Below are positions 1-7,055 of a stretch of DNA of 23,382 nt, piece by piece. Within the stretch, counting starts at the first letter, position 1. Each line of letters opens with the position of its first letter. The position numbers were made by a program, and so were the translations under genes. Source of the stretch: a virus. The notes beneath the pieces were generated by a model. The model was not told the origin of the DNA and ran no database searches. It was given only the letters and a program-made list of their open reading frames with translations. The stretch is from the IMG/VR virus record IMGVR_UViG_3300031658_000137, positions 1 to 23,382 of that record; one strand, 5' to 3'.

Positions 1-289
1 CATTAGTTGTTACTGATCCTGATCCTGATATTGTTGCACCTGCTGAATATCTAGCAACTGCACTTGCTACCACTGTAGCCGTTCCTAACATCACAACAGT
101 AGCTTCAGCAGTAAATCCACCTATTGCTGTAAGGTTTGCTGTTGATAGTATTGTTGCTACACCAAATACTACAGAGTCATTAACATTAACCGCAAGAGTT
201 GCTGTTCCTGCAATGTTTGCAATACCACTAAAGGTACTACTGGCTAAAGAGCTAAATGATGTTGCTGAAAATGCACTTATACCAAACAT
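1..289 (-). CDS. Fibre-like structural protein, partial (runs off left edge)
   Basis: Open reading frame that starts with ATG at 289 and stays open to position 1, giving about 96 residues. A good ribosome site (AAAGGA) lies just upstream, and the gene follows the preceding stub by 3 nt. The protein begins MFGISAFSATSFSS and is rich in Ala, Thr, Ser, Val and Gly, with no Cys or Trp. It has a loose repeat of alternating hydrophobic and small residues (TATLAV, VATILS, EATVVM, TATVVA), as expected for a beta-rich virion or fibre protein. It lies in the same operon and orientation as the fibre cassettes. I do not recognise a specific family. The structural role is inferred from composition and position. 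Confidence 0.6.
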   Translation of the reverse strand, partial: MFGISAFSATSFSSLASSTFSGIANIAGTATLAVNVNDSVVFGVATILSTANLTAIGGFTAEATVVMLGTATVVASAVARYSAGATISGSGSVTTN

Positions 290-292
290 TGT

Positions 293-454
293 TTATCCTT
301 TAGGGTTTTCTGATTTTACTTGTGCTATTGCATCTGTTACATTAGCATCTAATATCTTTGCTGTAGTAATATTAGCATCAAGTATCTTAGCTGTAGTAGC
401 AATATCATCCTGTATTTGACTAGCACCTGTAGAACCATTTATTGTAGTTGCCAT
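293..454 (-). CDS. Truncated fibre N-terminal stub (53 aa)
   Basis: Complete small gene whose ATG overlaps the stop of the previous gene (TAATG). Its start, MATTINGSTGASQIQDD, resembles the N-terminus of the glycine-rich fibre at 792-1847 (MATIINGDTGVDKVVDG). It then carries an internal duplication, TTAKILDANI followed by TTAKILDANV, of the kind seen in fibre shaft segments. It stops after KSENPKG, with none of the glycine-rich C-terminal domain found in its relatives. It may be a fourth fibre cassette that lost its distal domain, or a short adaptor that still attaches to the tail. Downstream spacing and the ribosome site of the next gene suggest it is translated. Function unproven. Confidence 0.55.
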   Translation of the reverse strand: MATTINGSTGASQIQDDIATTAKILDANITTAKILDANVTDAIAQVKSENPKG

Positions 455-795
455 TAGCCATTACTCCATTCTAAGTTTTCTTCATTCCAATGATACATTA
501 ATCCATCATCTGGATAATTTATTGGTGCTTCCCATGTCCATGTAGTTTCATTTAAAGTCCATGATGAATAAGGTTGTGATTCATAAAATACATCATTAGT
601 TTTATCATAGGTATGTCCTATGCCAGCAAAATTTCCTCTTAAAGGCGTACCTTCTGGATGTTGATTACCATAAGTATTATAAGATGTTTGAATCCACTCA
701 CCTGGAGTTTCATCTACAAATGTGTCTATATACTCTTGGTCTGCTCTAATAACAGTAACAACTTTTTTATTTAAAACTTTTGCGAAATGGCTCAT
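454..795 (-). CDS. Small fibre-partner protein, copy C
   Basis: 113-aa protein of a family often found next to fibre genes in marine phages; function not established. Visible motifs are an N-terminal SHFAKV, then PGEWIQTSYNT, GIGHTYDKTNDVFY, PYSSWTLNE and a C-terminal YPDDG...YHWNEE. It is a diverged paralogue of the proteins at 1847-2206 and 3341-3634, with a different middle region (HPEGTPLRGNFAGIGHTYD). The start overlaps the stop of the glycine-rich fibre at 792 (ATGA), so the two are probably translationally coupled. A chaperone or fibre-tip accessory role is likely from this constant pairing, but that is inference. No signal peptide or membrane segment is seen. Confidence 0.75.
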   Translation of the reverse strand: MSHFAKVLNKKVVTVIRADQEYIDTFVDETPGEWIQTSYNTYGNQHPEGTPLRGNFAGIGHTYDKTNDVFYESQPYSSWTLNETTWTWEAPINYPDDGLMYHWNEENLEWSNG

Positions 796-1847
796 CCTGT
801 ATATGTTCCTGTTGAATTAAATTGCAGAATTGTATCAGACCCTGATGTTGTAATTGTAGGAGAACCTGTTGTAGTACCTGAATATGAAGATGTAGGTACA
901 CTTAGTATAACAACGCCACTACCCCCTGCTCCACTATTTTGACTTGGACCGCCACCTCCTCCTCCTCCTCCAGTATTTGCTGTACCAGATGTTCCAGTTG
1001 TTGCTGTATTTCCATTACCACCATTACCTCCGCCTCCAGTACCTCCTGTACCTCCAGCACCACCTGTGTTTGCTCCTCCGCCTCCTCCGCCACCAGCTCT
1101 AGTTACTGAAGAACCTGTGATACTTGAAGCTAAACCTACACCACCATCTCCACCAGCTCCTGCGGATGCTGCTGAATCTACACCAAATCCTCCTGCACCA
1201 CCACCGCCACCAGAGCTTGTCCATGTAGCATCATTACTATGTCCGTAACCACCAGCATTACCTTGACCAGCAGTTCCTACTCCAGGAATGTGATTGTCCG
1301 AAGCTAAATAACCATAAGCACCACCACCAGATCCTCCAGCACGACCATCACCTTGTCCATTTGAACCATCGGTATCACTACCTCCACCACCACCGCCTTG
1401 AACTGTAATATTAGCTATACCTATTTGAGCTGATATAGAAGAAAGTGTTCCATCCGCTCCCTCGTGACTAGATGTTTTTGCTGCTCCTCCAGCTCCAACA
1501 GTCGCTGTATAAACAGTTCCAACTGCTGCATTAAATGTACTTGTTCTGTATCCACCAGCTCCACCTCCAGCAGTACCACCACCATTTTTACCACCTGAAG
1601 CTCCACCAGCAACTAACACATAGGTTGCAACATAAGTAGTTGGAGTGCTACTTGGTGTTGCCCAAGCATTATCACCTCGTAAAAAGGTAGATGAACTTGC
1701 AGTGCCAGTAGCTGATAGTTCTGCTAAACCAATAGCATCATCAGCCACCTTTGCATTTGTAACTGCATCAGTTGCTAAATCTACTGCTGCAATAGAGCCA
1801 TCAACAACTTTATCAACACCTGTATCACCATTAATTATTGTAGCCAT
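792..1847 (-). CDS. Glycine-rich tail fibre / adhesin, copy C
   Basis: 351-aa protein. Residues 1-70 are a shaft-like segment (MATIINGDTG...TNAKVADDAIG...) ending in FLRGDNAWATPS, a motif common at shaft/tip junctions of marine phage fibres. From about residue 75 (YVLVAGGASGG) to 300 is a glycine-rich domain with runs such as AGGGAGGYRTS, GGGGGGSDTDG and RAGGGGGGG, like the Gly-rich domain family and the polyglycine adhesin tips known from other phages. The C-terminus (VVILSVPTSSYSG...STGTYTG) is shared with the fibres at 2211 and 3644. The likely role is host receptor binding at the virion tail tip. Start overlaps the stop of 1847-2206 (TAATG). Antisense frames are proline-rich artefacts of the glycine codons. 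Confidence 0.8.
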   Translation of the reverse strand: MATIINGDTGVDKVVDGSIAAVDLATDAVTNAKVADDAIGLAELSATGTASSSTFLRGDNAWATPSSTPTTYVATYVLVAGGASGGKNGGGTAGGGAGGYRTSTFNAAVGTVYTATVGAGGAAKTSSHEGADGTLSSISAQIGIANITVQGGGGGGSDTDGSNGQGDGRAGGSGGGAYGYLASDNHIPGVGTAGQGNAGGYGHSNDATWTSSGGGGGAGGFGVDSAASAGAGGDGGVGLASSITGSSVTRAGGGGGGGANTGGAGGTGGTGGGGNGGNGNTATTGTSGTANTGGGGGGGGPSQNSGAGGSGVVILSVPTSSYSGTTTGSPTITTSGSDTILQFNSTGTYTG

Positions 1848-2206
1848 TAGTTAGTTTCCCATATTAGTGTTTCTTCGTTCCATGTATGTAATTCTCCATC
1901 ATCAGGATAAGCTACTGGATTTTCCCAAACACAGGTATCCTCATTTAGTGTCCATGATGGGTAGGGTTGAGGAGCATAAAAAGCATCTCTATCCTCATCA
2001 TAAATATAACCAATACCAGCATGATTCTTTCTAAAGTTTTTATTATAAGAAGATTGTACCCAAATACTCCAACCAGTTAAGTTTGTTAAAAAGTTAATAC
2101 CATTAGTCTCTTGTTCAATTCCGTTACTATCTAGTAACTCATCATTATGAACAGAAACTGTTGCTATTACTTTATTGTTTAATCCTATTTTTGCAAAAGA
2201 TGCCAT
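1847..2206 (-). CDS. Small fibre-partner protein, copy B
   Basis: 119-aa paralogue and the fullest copy of the small partner family in this window. Motifs in order: ASFAKIGLNNKVI at the N-terminus, LLDSNGIEQE, WSIWVQSSYN, RKNHAGIGYIYDEDRDAFY, PYPSWTLNEDTCVWE, YPDDGELHTWNEETLIWE. The same module occurs beside fibre genes in many marine and cyanobacterial phages, where its function is unknown. It sits 4 nt after the fibre at 2211-3341 and overlaps the start of the next fibre, so it belongs to a repeated fibre/partner cassette. It may be a trimerisation or tip-assembly factor for the fibre; this is inference from pairing alone. Confidence 0.8.
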   Translation of the reverse strand: MASFAKIGLNNKVIATVSVHNDELLDSNGIEQETNGINFLTNLTGWSIWVQSSYNKNFRKNHAGIGYIYDEDRDAFYAPQPYPSWTLNEDTCVWENPVAYPDDGELHTWNEETLIWETN

Positions 2207-2210
2207 ATTA

Positions 2211-3341
2211 TTATCCTGTATAAGTTCCTGTTCCAGTAAATGTTAGTATTGTTTTACCGCTGACTCCTGTAGCAACTGTTGGACTACCTGAAGTAGTTCC
2301 AGTATAGTTTGCATCTGGCATACTTAATATAACAACACCTTTACCTCCTGCCCCTCCATAATGTGTAGCTGCTCCACCGCCAGCTCCACCACCACCACTA
2401 CCTGTATTAACAGTTCCAGCTCCTCCAGTTACTCCTGAAGCAGAAACTCCAGCACCACCCCCGCCAGTGCCACCTGCTCCGCCAGAGGCTGTTGTACCTG
2501 CACCACCACCACCACCACCAGCTCTTGTTACTGCAGAACCTGTAATTGAGTTAGCTGTACCAGCTCCACCTACTCCACCATTAGTTGCTCCATTTGACCC
2601 AACGGCTGATGAACCACCACCACCACCAGCCCCAGCAGTTGCTGAACCAGTACCGCCAGCATAACCCTGAATAGGAGATGTACTTGGCGTATTCCCTGCA
2701 CCACCAGCAGAAGTTGTCTGTCCTGCGGCACCGCCACCAGAACCACCAGCTACACCTATACCACTATTTGTAGCATAACCACCACCACCTCCACCGCCTG
2801 CGGATGATATGGTTGTTAAACTTGATGCTGCAATAGAGGATAATCCACCAGAAGATCCCCTTGAAGTTCCATCTGTATAGCCTATTGCGCCTGCGCCACC
2901 ATCACCTACTGTTGCTGTAATTACTTCACCATTAGTATGTGCTTGTGTTGATGTTCTAAATCCACCAGCTCCGCCTGCTCCACCATGACCTCCTCCTGCA
3001 CCACCGCCTGCACCAATAACTAAAAAGTCTATATCATAGGCTGTAGCAATTAATGCCCAAGCACCATCACCTCGTAGGTAATTAGCATCACTTGCTGTGC
3101 CTGTTGCTAGTCGTGCTGTTGCTACAGTACCACTTCCAATATTTGTTGCATTTAGATCTGTTAAAGATGAACCATTAACTGCTGGTAAAGCTCCACTTAA
3201 TTTAGAAGATAATAATGTACTATTCTCATCATGTAGTGTCCCTGTAGTTGCAGGTAATGTTAATGTATTAGTTCCTGCTGTAGCTGGAGCTGATACTGTT
3301 ATAACTCCACTTGTATCACCTGTTAATTTTATACTAGCCAT
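2211..3341 (-). CDS. Glycine-rich tail fibre / adhesin, copy B
   Basis: 376-aa fibre. The N-terminal segment differs from copy C: MASIKLTGDTSGVITVSAPA followed by TNTLTLPATTGTL, a beta-rich stretch frequent at the start of phage tail fibres, then SKLSGALPAVNGSSLTDL and YLRGDGAWAL near residue 95. The glycine-rich domain spans roughly residues 107-330 (FLVIGAGGGAGGG..., SITGSAVTRAGGGGGGAG...). The C-terminus VVILSMPDANYTG...GTGTYTG matches the other two copies. Probably a receptor-binding protein. The different N-termini with a shared tip argue that the cassettes diverged by recombination as well as point change. The ATG overlaps the stop of the preceding small gene (TAATG). Confidence 0.8.
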   Translation of the reverse strand: MASIKLTGDTSGVITVSAPATAGTNTLTLPATTGTLHDENSTLLSSKLSGALPAVNGSSLTDLNATNIGSGTVATARLATGTASDANYLRGDGAWALIATAYDIDFLVIGAGGGAGGGHGGAGGAGGFRTSTQAHTNGEVITATVGDGGAGAIGYTDGTSRGSSGGLSSIAASSLTTISSAGGGGGGGYATNSGIGVAGGSGGGAAGQTTSAGGAGNTPSTSPIQGYAGGTGSATAGAGGGGGSSAVGSNGATNGGVGGAGTANSITGSAVTRAGGGGGGAGTTASGGAGGTGGGGAGVSASGVTGGAGTVNTGSGGGGAGGGAATHYGGAGGKGVVILSMPDANYTGTTSGSPTVATGVSGKTILTFTGTGTYTG

Positions 3342-3634
3342 TATTCATTTTCCCATAAACATGATTCTTCATTTAATATTGCATCTGCATTAGGTTTAGG
3401 CGGAATAAAGGCATCTCTATCCTCATCATAAGTACCACCAACTGATGCATAGTTTTTTCTAAAACTCTGGTTATACGAAGTCTGTACCCAAATACTCCAA
3501 CCTGTCAAAGTAGTTAAGAATGTAACTCCATTAACTTCTTGCTCTACACCTTCACTATCTAGTAGCTCATTGTTATGTAATCTAGTAACATCTATTACTT
3601 TATTGTTTAATCCTATTTTTGCAAAGTGTGCCAT
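3341..3634 (-). CDS. Small fibre-partner protein, copy A, C-terminally short
   Basis: 97-aa paralogue of the proteins at 1847-2206 and 454-795. N-terminus AHFAKIGLNNKVIDV, then LLDSEGVEQEVNG, WSIWVQTSYNQ, RKNYASVGGTYDEDRDAFIP and LNEESCLWENE, where it stops. It therefore lacks the final YPDDG...WNEE...W segment of about 22 residues present in both relatives. The stop overlaps the start codon of the next fibre (TAATG), so the truncation has settled into a coupled arrangement rather than leaving debris. A clear AAGGAAAA ribosome site precedes the start. Function of the family is unknown; it may help the neighbouring fibre fold or attach. Confidence 0.78.
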   Translation of the reverse strand: MAHFAKIGLNNKVIDVTRLHNNELLDSEGVEQEVNGVTFLTTLTGWSIWVQTSYNQSFRKNYASVGGTYDEDRDAFIPPKPNADAILNEESCLWENE

Positions 3635-3643
3635 ATGTTTTCC

Positions 3644-4918
3644 TTATGAGGTATAAGTACCTGCTCCTGTATATTCCATGATTGTATTAACGCCTGAAGT
3701 TGTAACTGCTGGAGAGCCAGTAATAATCCCTGTGTAGTTTGCTGTAGGTACAGATATATAAACAATTCCTGACCCACCTGGTCTACCAGGAGAGCCTACA
3801 GTTCCTCGTCCACCACCGCCACCACCAGTATTTGCTGTTCCACTTTCCCATCCTACATTGTCTAGACCACCATCACCGCCTCCACCTGCTCCTCCAGTAC
3901 CTGCAGCTCCTGAACCACCAGCATTACCACCACCACCACCGCCTGCATAAGTAACAGAAGAACCTGTTATAGAAGAAGCTGTTCCTGCACCGCCATTCCC
4001 AGCATCAGTACTTGTAGCATTTGCTCCTACTGCTGAAGCTCCACCACCACCCCCACCAATTTCAGGAGATGTTCCTGCTAGACCATTACCGCCAGCATAT
4101 CCTTGAACTGGAGAAGTGCTTGGTGTATTACCAGCACCACCTGCTGCAGCACTTGTAGCACCACCACCACCAGAGCCACCAGCAGCACCTACACCACTAG
4201 ATACGGAAGTTTGTCCACCTGCACCACCTGCTGCGGAAGACATTGTTGTGATATCTGTACCTGAAATTTGAGAAGCTCCTCCTGTACCTGCTGATTGAGC
4301 GCCTCCACCACCAACAGCTACTGTAATAACACCTTGGTAGTTTAAAGTTTCAGTTGATGTTCTAAATCCACCAGCTCCGCCACCACCAAAGTTACCACCA
4401 CCAGAACCTCCACCAACTACTAAGAAAGTTCCTGTGTATGGTGCTGTAAGACGAGCTGCTCCATCTGTATTTGGAATCCATCCTTGTGTCGCTCCAGAGT
4501 AAACTAGGTCAGCTGACTCTCCATTAATAGCATAATTAATATTTCCAGTGCTACCTTGAAATTTTAATCCATTTGGATTGATAGTTATATTATTAGTGAA
4601 CCATGTTCTAGAATAATCTGTAAATATTAGTTGGTCACCAACAGAAGCACTGGCTGGTAAGGTAATTGTACATATATTAGAGGTTGTGTTTATCCAATAA
4701 CCTCTATCTGCTATAGCTGTAAGAGTTGTTCCTGTTATTACAGTAGACTGCCATTCAAGTCCACTTGCTATTCCTGTTAATTGAGAGCCATCTCCAGTCA
4801 GACCTGTAGTATTAACACCTGCCTTTGTAACTCCTGCTGATTGAAATTCAATTATTCCAGAGGTATCTGATGTTAGTTTTAAACCATCACTTGTATCTGC
4901 ATTTATTAAAGTTGCCAT
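3644..4918 (-). CDS. Glycine-rich tail fibre / adhesin, copy A (longest)
   Basis: 424 aa from the ATG at 4918. A longer reading starting at 4963 would overlap the previous gene and would not begin with the MATLINADTS-type start shared by its relatives. Residues 1-60 form a shaft start (GIIEFQSAGVTKAG...GDGSQLTGI). Residues 60-150 are a beta-rich insert absent from copies B and C (YWINTTSNICTITLPASA..., ADLVYSGATQGWIPN). The glycine-rich domain follows from FLVVGGGSGGG to about residue 380, including SITGSSVTYAGGGGGG. The conserved C-terminus is VYISVPTANYTG...GAGTYTS. Probably the first receptor-binding fibre of three tandem cassettes, immediately downstream of the fibre-base protein at 4920-5627. 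Confidence 0.82.
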   Translation of the reverse strand: MATLINADTSDGLKLTSDTSGIIEFQSAGVTKAGVNTTGLTGDGSQLTGIASGLEWQSTVITGTTLTAIADRGYWINTTSNICTITLPASASVGDQLIFTDYSRTWFTNNITINPNGLKFQGSTGNINYAINGESADLVYSGATQGWIPNTDGAARLTAPYTGTFLVVGGGSGGGNFGGGGAGGFRTSTETLNYQGVITVAVGGGGAQSAGTGGASQISGTDITTMSSAAGGAGGQTSVSSGVGAAGGSGGGGATSAAAGGAGNTPSTSPVQGYAGGNGLAGTSPEIGGGGGGASAVGANATSTDAGNGGAGTASSITGSSVTYAGGGGGGNAGGSGAAGTGGAGGGGDGGLDNVGWESGTANTGGGGGGRGTVGSPGRPGGSGIVYISVPTANYTGIITGSPAVTTSGVNTIMEYTGAGTYTS

Positions 4919-4919
4919 A

Positions 4920-5627
4920 TTATAGAACCACCCATTTTTGACCAGAAGGAACTGTGACAGCAACTCCTGAATTGATTGTTATTGGACCTACCGACATTGC
5001 ATTACTTCCTGATGTAAGAGTATAGTTTGAAGATACAATAGCTGTATTTTCATACATAGTTCCATTAGCTACAGCAGCTGATGCTGCGGCTTGAAAACTT
5101 GGTACTGCTCCAGCTCCTGCTGAGGTTAATACTTGTCCAGAAGTACCAGTTGCTACTGCGACAGGATCTCCTGAAGTATCATAACTAATTAAGTTACCAT
5201 CTGTTCCTACTGCCATCTTAGCTAGAGTAACTGCATCATTAGCTATCTTAGCTGTAGTTACATTTACATCTACTATATTTGCTGTAATAACAACATCTGT
5301 TCCACTCATTTGATTAGCTGAATCTAATATAACAGCTTTCTCGGCAGGGTAAGTACAGAACACATCACTCGTTCCTGACAATGTAATTGCAGAACCAGAG
5401 TTACTAGATTCTAGTATTGATGTTCTTGATAAAGTTGTACCTGAAGCTGTGTAAGTGCCTGCACCTACTTCCCAGTTATCACCACTAACGATTGCATAGT
5501 AAGTTGCATTAGTATCGCCTATTACAGAAAATGCTTGAAAGCCATCTGATGCTCCAGCTAATGTAACTGTACCTGTACCTGTGGTAGTGGTAGTTTCCTT
5601 TATCCTATCTTTGACGATAAGAGCCAT
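4920..5627 (-). CDS. Tail fibre / fibre-base protein
   Basis: 235-aa beta-rich structural protein starting MALIVKDRIKETTTTTGTGT, an N-terminus very common in fibre proteins of marine phages. A domain with GDNWEVGAGTYTASGTTLSR and VFCTYPAEKAV follows (about residues 50-95), then the repeat NVTTAKIANDAVTLAKM and a segment TSGQVLTSAGAGAVPSFQ typical of fibre shafts. The C-terminal 50 residues (TLTSGSNAMSVGPITINSG...VPSGQKWVVL) resemble a small beta domain that caps such fibres. It lies between the connector genes and the glycine-rich cassettes, so it may be the proximal part of the fibre. The assignment rests on composition and recognisable motifs, not on a catalytic signature. Confidence 0.72.
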   Translation of the reverse strand: MALIVKDRIKETTTTTGTGTVTLAGASDGFQAFSVIGDTNATYYAIVSGDNWEVGAGTYTASGTTLSRTSILESSNSGSAITLSGTSDVFCTYPAEKAVILDSANQMSGTDVVITANIVDVNVTTAKIANDAVTLAKMAVGTDGNLISYDTSGDPVAVATGTSGQVLTSAGAGAVPSFQAAASAAVANGTMYENTAIVSSNYTLTSGSNAMSVGPITINSGVAVTVPSGQKWVVL

Positions 5628-5638
5628 ATTTTATTCCT

Positions 5639-6031
5639 CTAAGCTAATGTTACTGTTAAATTACCTGATGATATTTTAAATATATCACCTGAATCAATTG
5701 TCTTATCAGCCTCTAGTGCTGACCAATAAATCATATTGCCACCTGTTGAAGCATCCCAAAGACCAACCCATCCTACTACACCCCATCCTGCTGTAGCTGT
5801 AGGGAATGTTGCATCTGCATCAGAAGCAACTGAACCTGATGTACCAGAAGCAGTAGGGAAAGAAGAAGCAACTCTAGCGTAAGAACCGCCAGATACTTCT
5901 GTTCCTGTACCAGCATCTGTAGGACTTGCTGTGTGTAAAGAAATATACGGATTATTTACAGGTGTAAATGAAGCTCCGTTTAGTGTTGAATTTAATAAAG
6001 CGACTTCTAGGAAGTCTGACATATCTGCCAT
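5639..6031 (-). CDS. Small virion protein of a tail-associated family
   Basis: 130-aa protein. Motifs PYISLHTASPTDAGTGTEVSG, YARVASSFP, TFPTATAGWGVVGWVGLWDA, GGNMIYWSALEADKTIDSGD and a final beta strand SSGNLTVTLA match a widespread phage family placed between head-completion and tail-fibre genes. That family is usually annotated as a putative tail or virion protein; no biochemical role is established that I know of. The gene follows the adaptor gene by 6 nt and precedes the fibre by 11 nt, all in one operon. It has no signal peptide, membrane helix or cysteine. It is likely an all-beta structural subunit. Confidence 0.65.
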   Translation of the reverse strand: MADMSDFLEVALLNSTLNGASFTPVNNPYISLHTASPTDAGTGTEVSGGSYARVASSFPTASGTSGSVASDADATFPTATAGWGVVGWVGLWDASTGGNMIYWSALEADKTIDSGDIFKISSGNLTVTLA

Positions 6032-6037
6032 GATTGA

Positions 6038-6661
6038 TTACCTCTTAGTTAAAGTTATTGACATTGGATGAGCAGGAAATTCCCCATCATCATCTGATTT
6101 AGTTAAAGCATTTACCCCTCTATCGTACATAGAAGCCCAAGTTTGAAGTCTTGCATCGTTCATAATATAAGGCTCTGCTTCACCAAGTGTTGCATAAAGC
6201 AATAAATCAGGTGTATCTGCCAACCATATGTTTGAAGGATTAGTGGCGCTCATATAATCTGGTTTATAGTAATAGACCATCTGAACGGTGTAGTCTGTAT
6301 CAGGAACTGGCGCAAATTGAAATTCAGATCCTAGTAAAGTGTAGTAGGTAGGAAGTCCTTTAAAGCTTGTACCTGCATTCCTAAAGAAATTACTTACAGA
6401 TAAAAACTCCATCACCTGTACTGGATTTCCTTGTAGGTGCATATCTTTCATAGCTAAGAAGTCATCAGGTATTTCTACTGTACTATCTCCTGTTGAAGCA
6501 GTTGCAGTAGCTACCTTAATCATTTGCCTAATTCTTAGGTCTCTTCTTAACCTCTCTTCTGCTAATCTAATGAACTCAGGTATCTGATCTGTTAGATCAG
6601 TTCGAGCAAGATAACTAGCTACAGTAGCCTGTAACGTTGTGTATGAATCAAAAAATGCCAT
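6038..6661 (-). CDS. Head-to-tail adaptor protein, SU10-like
   Basis: 207-aa protein that probably docks below the portal and joins head to tail. Recognisable features are the N-terminal SYTTLQATVASYLARTDL, the helix DQIPEFIRLAEERLRRDLRIRQM, the strand-rich middle VEIPDDFLAMKDMHLQG, and the YTVQMVYYYKPDYMS...LLLYATLGEAEPYI segment. This layout is that of the phage adaptor family found with SU10-type capsid proteins, and the capsid gene here is of that type. The ATG overlaps the stop of 6661-6984. Length fits the family. Placement after capsid and before tail genes agrees. I am fairly sure of the family and less sure of the exact position in the virion. Confidence 0.72.
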   Translation of the reverse strand: MAFFDSYTTLQATVASYLARTDLTDQIPEFIRLAEERLRRDLRIRQMIKVATATASTGDSTVEIPDDFLAMKDMHLQGNPVQVMEFLSVSNFFRNAGTSFKGLPTYYTLLGSEFQFAPVPDTDYTVQMVYYYKPDYMSATNPSNIWLADTPDLLLYATLGEAEPYIMNDARLQTWASMYDRGVNALTKSDDDGEFPAHPMSITLTKR

Positions 6662-6984
6662 TATACTCTACCTTGTTTTGTTCTAAAAAATCTGTTGTCT
6701 GGATTGTTAAGCCATAATTTCATTCTCTTTGTATCTATAATATGAAATCCTCTCATTATTCCTTTTTTGTTTAGGTCGTCAATTACTGTTAAAGGAACTG
6801 ATGCTATCTTATTAGAGAACACATCACCATCACCCCATGTTGTAGATGATTGGTTGTATTCTTTTTTATTCTTTTCAACAATGTCTGTTACATCTTGGCT
6901 TGTAGCTATAACGATGTTGTCATCGGTTTCGTGGATCACTGTTTGTTTTAATAGTTCTTTATTTTCTGTTAATATTCTAGCCAT
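6661..6984 (-). CDS. Conserved head-completion-region protein
   Basis: 107-aa protein with an N-terminal segment MARILTENKELLKQTV, then IVIATSQDVTDIVEKNKKEYN, IASVPLTVIDDLNKKGI and a C-terminal WLNNPDNRFFRTKQGRV. Proteins with this pattern, a QDV...NK stretch and a closing fRT..GrV, occur between major capsid and adaptor genes in several podovirus-like genomes. Its job is not established; a minor head or connector component is the most likely reading from position. It is preceded by an intergenic hairpin after the capsid gene and overlaps the adaptor start by one base. Confidence 0.6.
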   Translation of the reverse strand: MARILTENKELLKQTVIHETDDNIVIATSQDVTDIVEKNKKEYNQSSTTWGDGDVFSNKIASVPLTVIDDLNKKGIMRGFHIIDTKRMKLWLNNPDNRFFRTKQGRV

Positions 6985-7003
6985 AATATCCTCATTAGGA
7001 GAT

Positions 7004-7019
7004 GCCCTCCGAAGAGGGC
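7004..7019 (-). other. UUCG-tetraloop hairpin after the capsid gene
   Basis: On the transcribed minus strand the sequence reads GCCCTC-TTCG-GAGGGC, a perfect 6-bp GC-rich stem with the very stable UUCG loop. It is in the 71-nt gap between the capsid stop and the next start. There is no U-tract after it, so it is not a standard terminator. It could protect the capsid message from 3' exonucleases or reduce downstream expression. Seen directly; role inferred. Confidence 0.6.
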
Positions 7020-7055
7020 TATCAACCTATAATTTTTACTACTACTAACTAAATA

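Noticed and set aside
1066-1248. Proline-rich frame on the plus strand
   Set aside because: It is antisense to the glycine-rich fibre; CCA/CCT runs are just the complement of glycine codons. No ribosome site. The same applies to the plus-strand frame at 2467-2664.
1407-1612. Possible CRISPR-like or satellite repeats in the glycine-rich fibre DNA
   Set aside because: The short repeats are irregular codon runs without regular spacers; they are coding low complexity.
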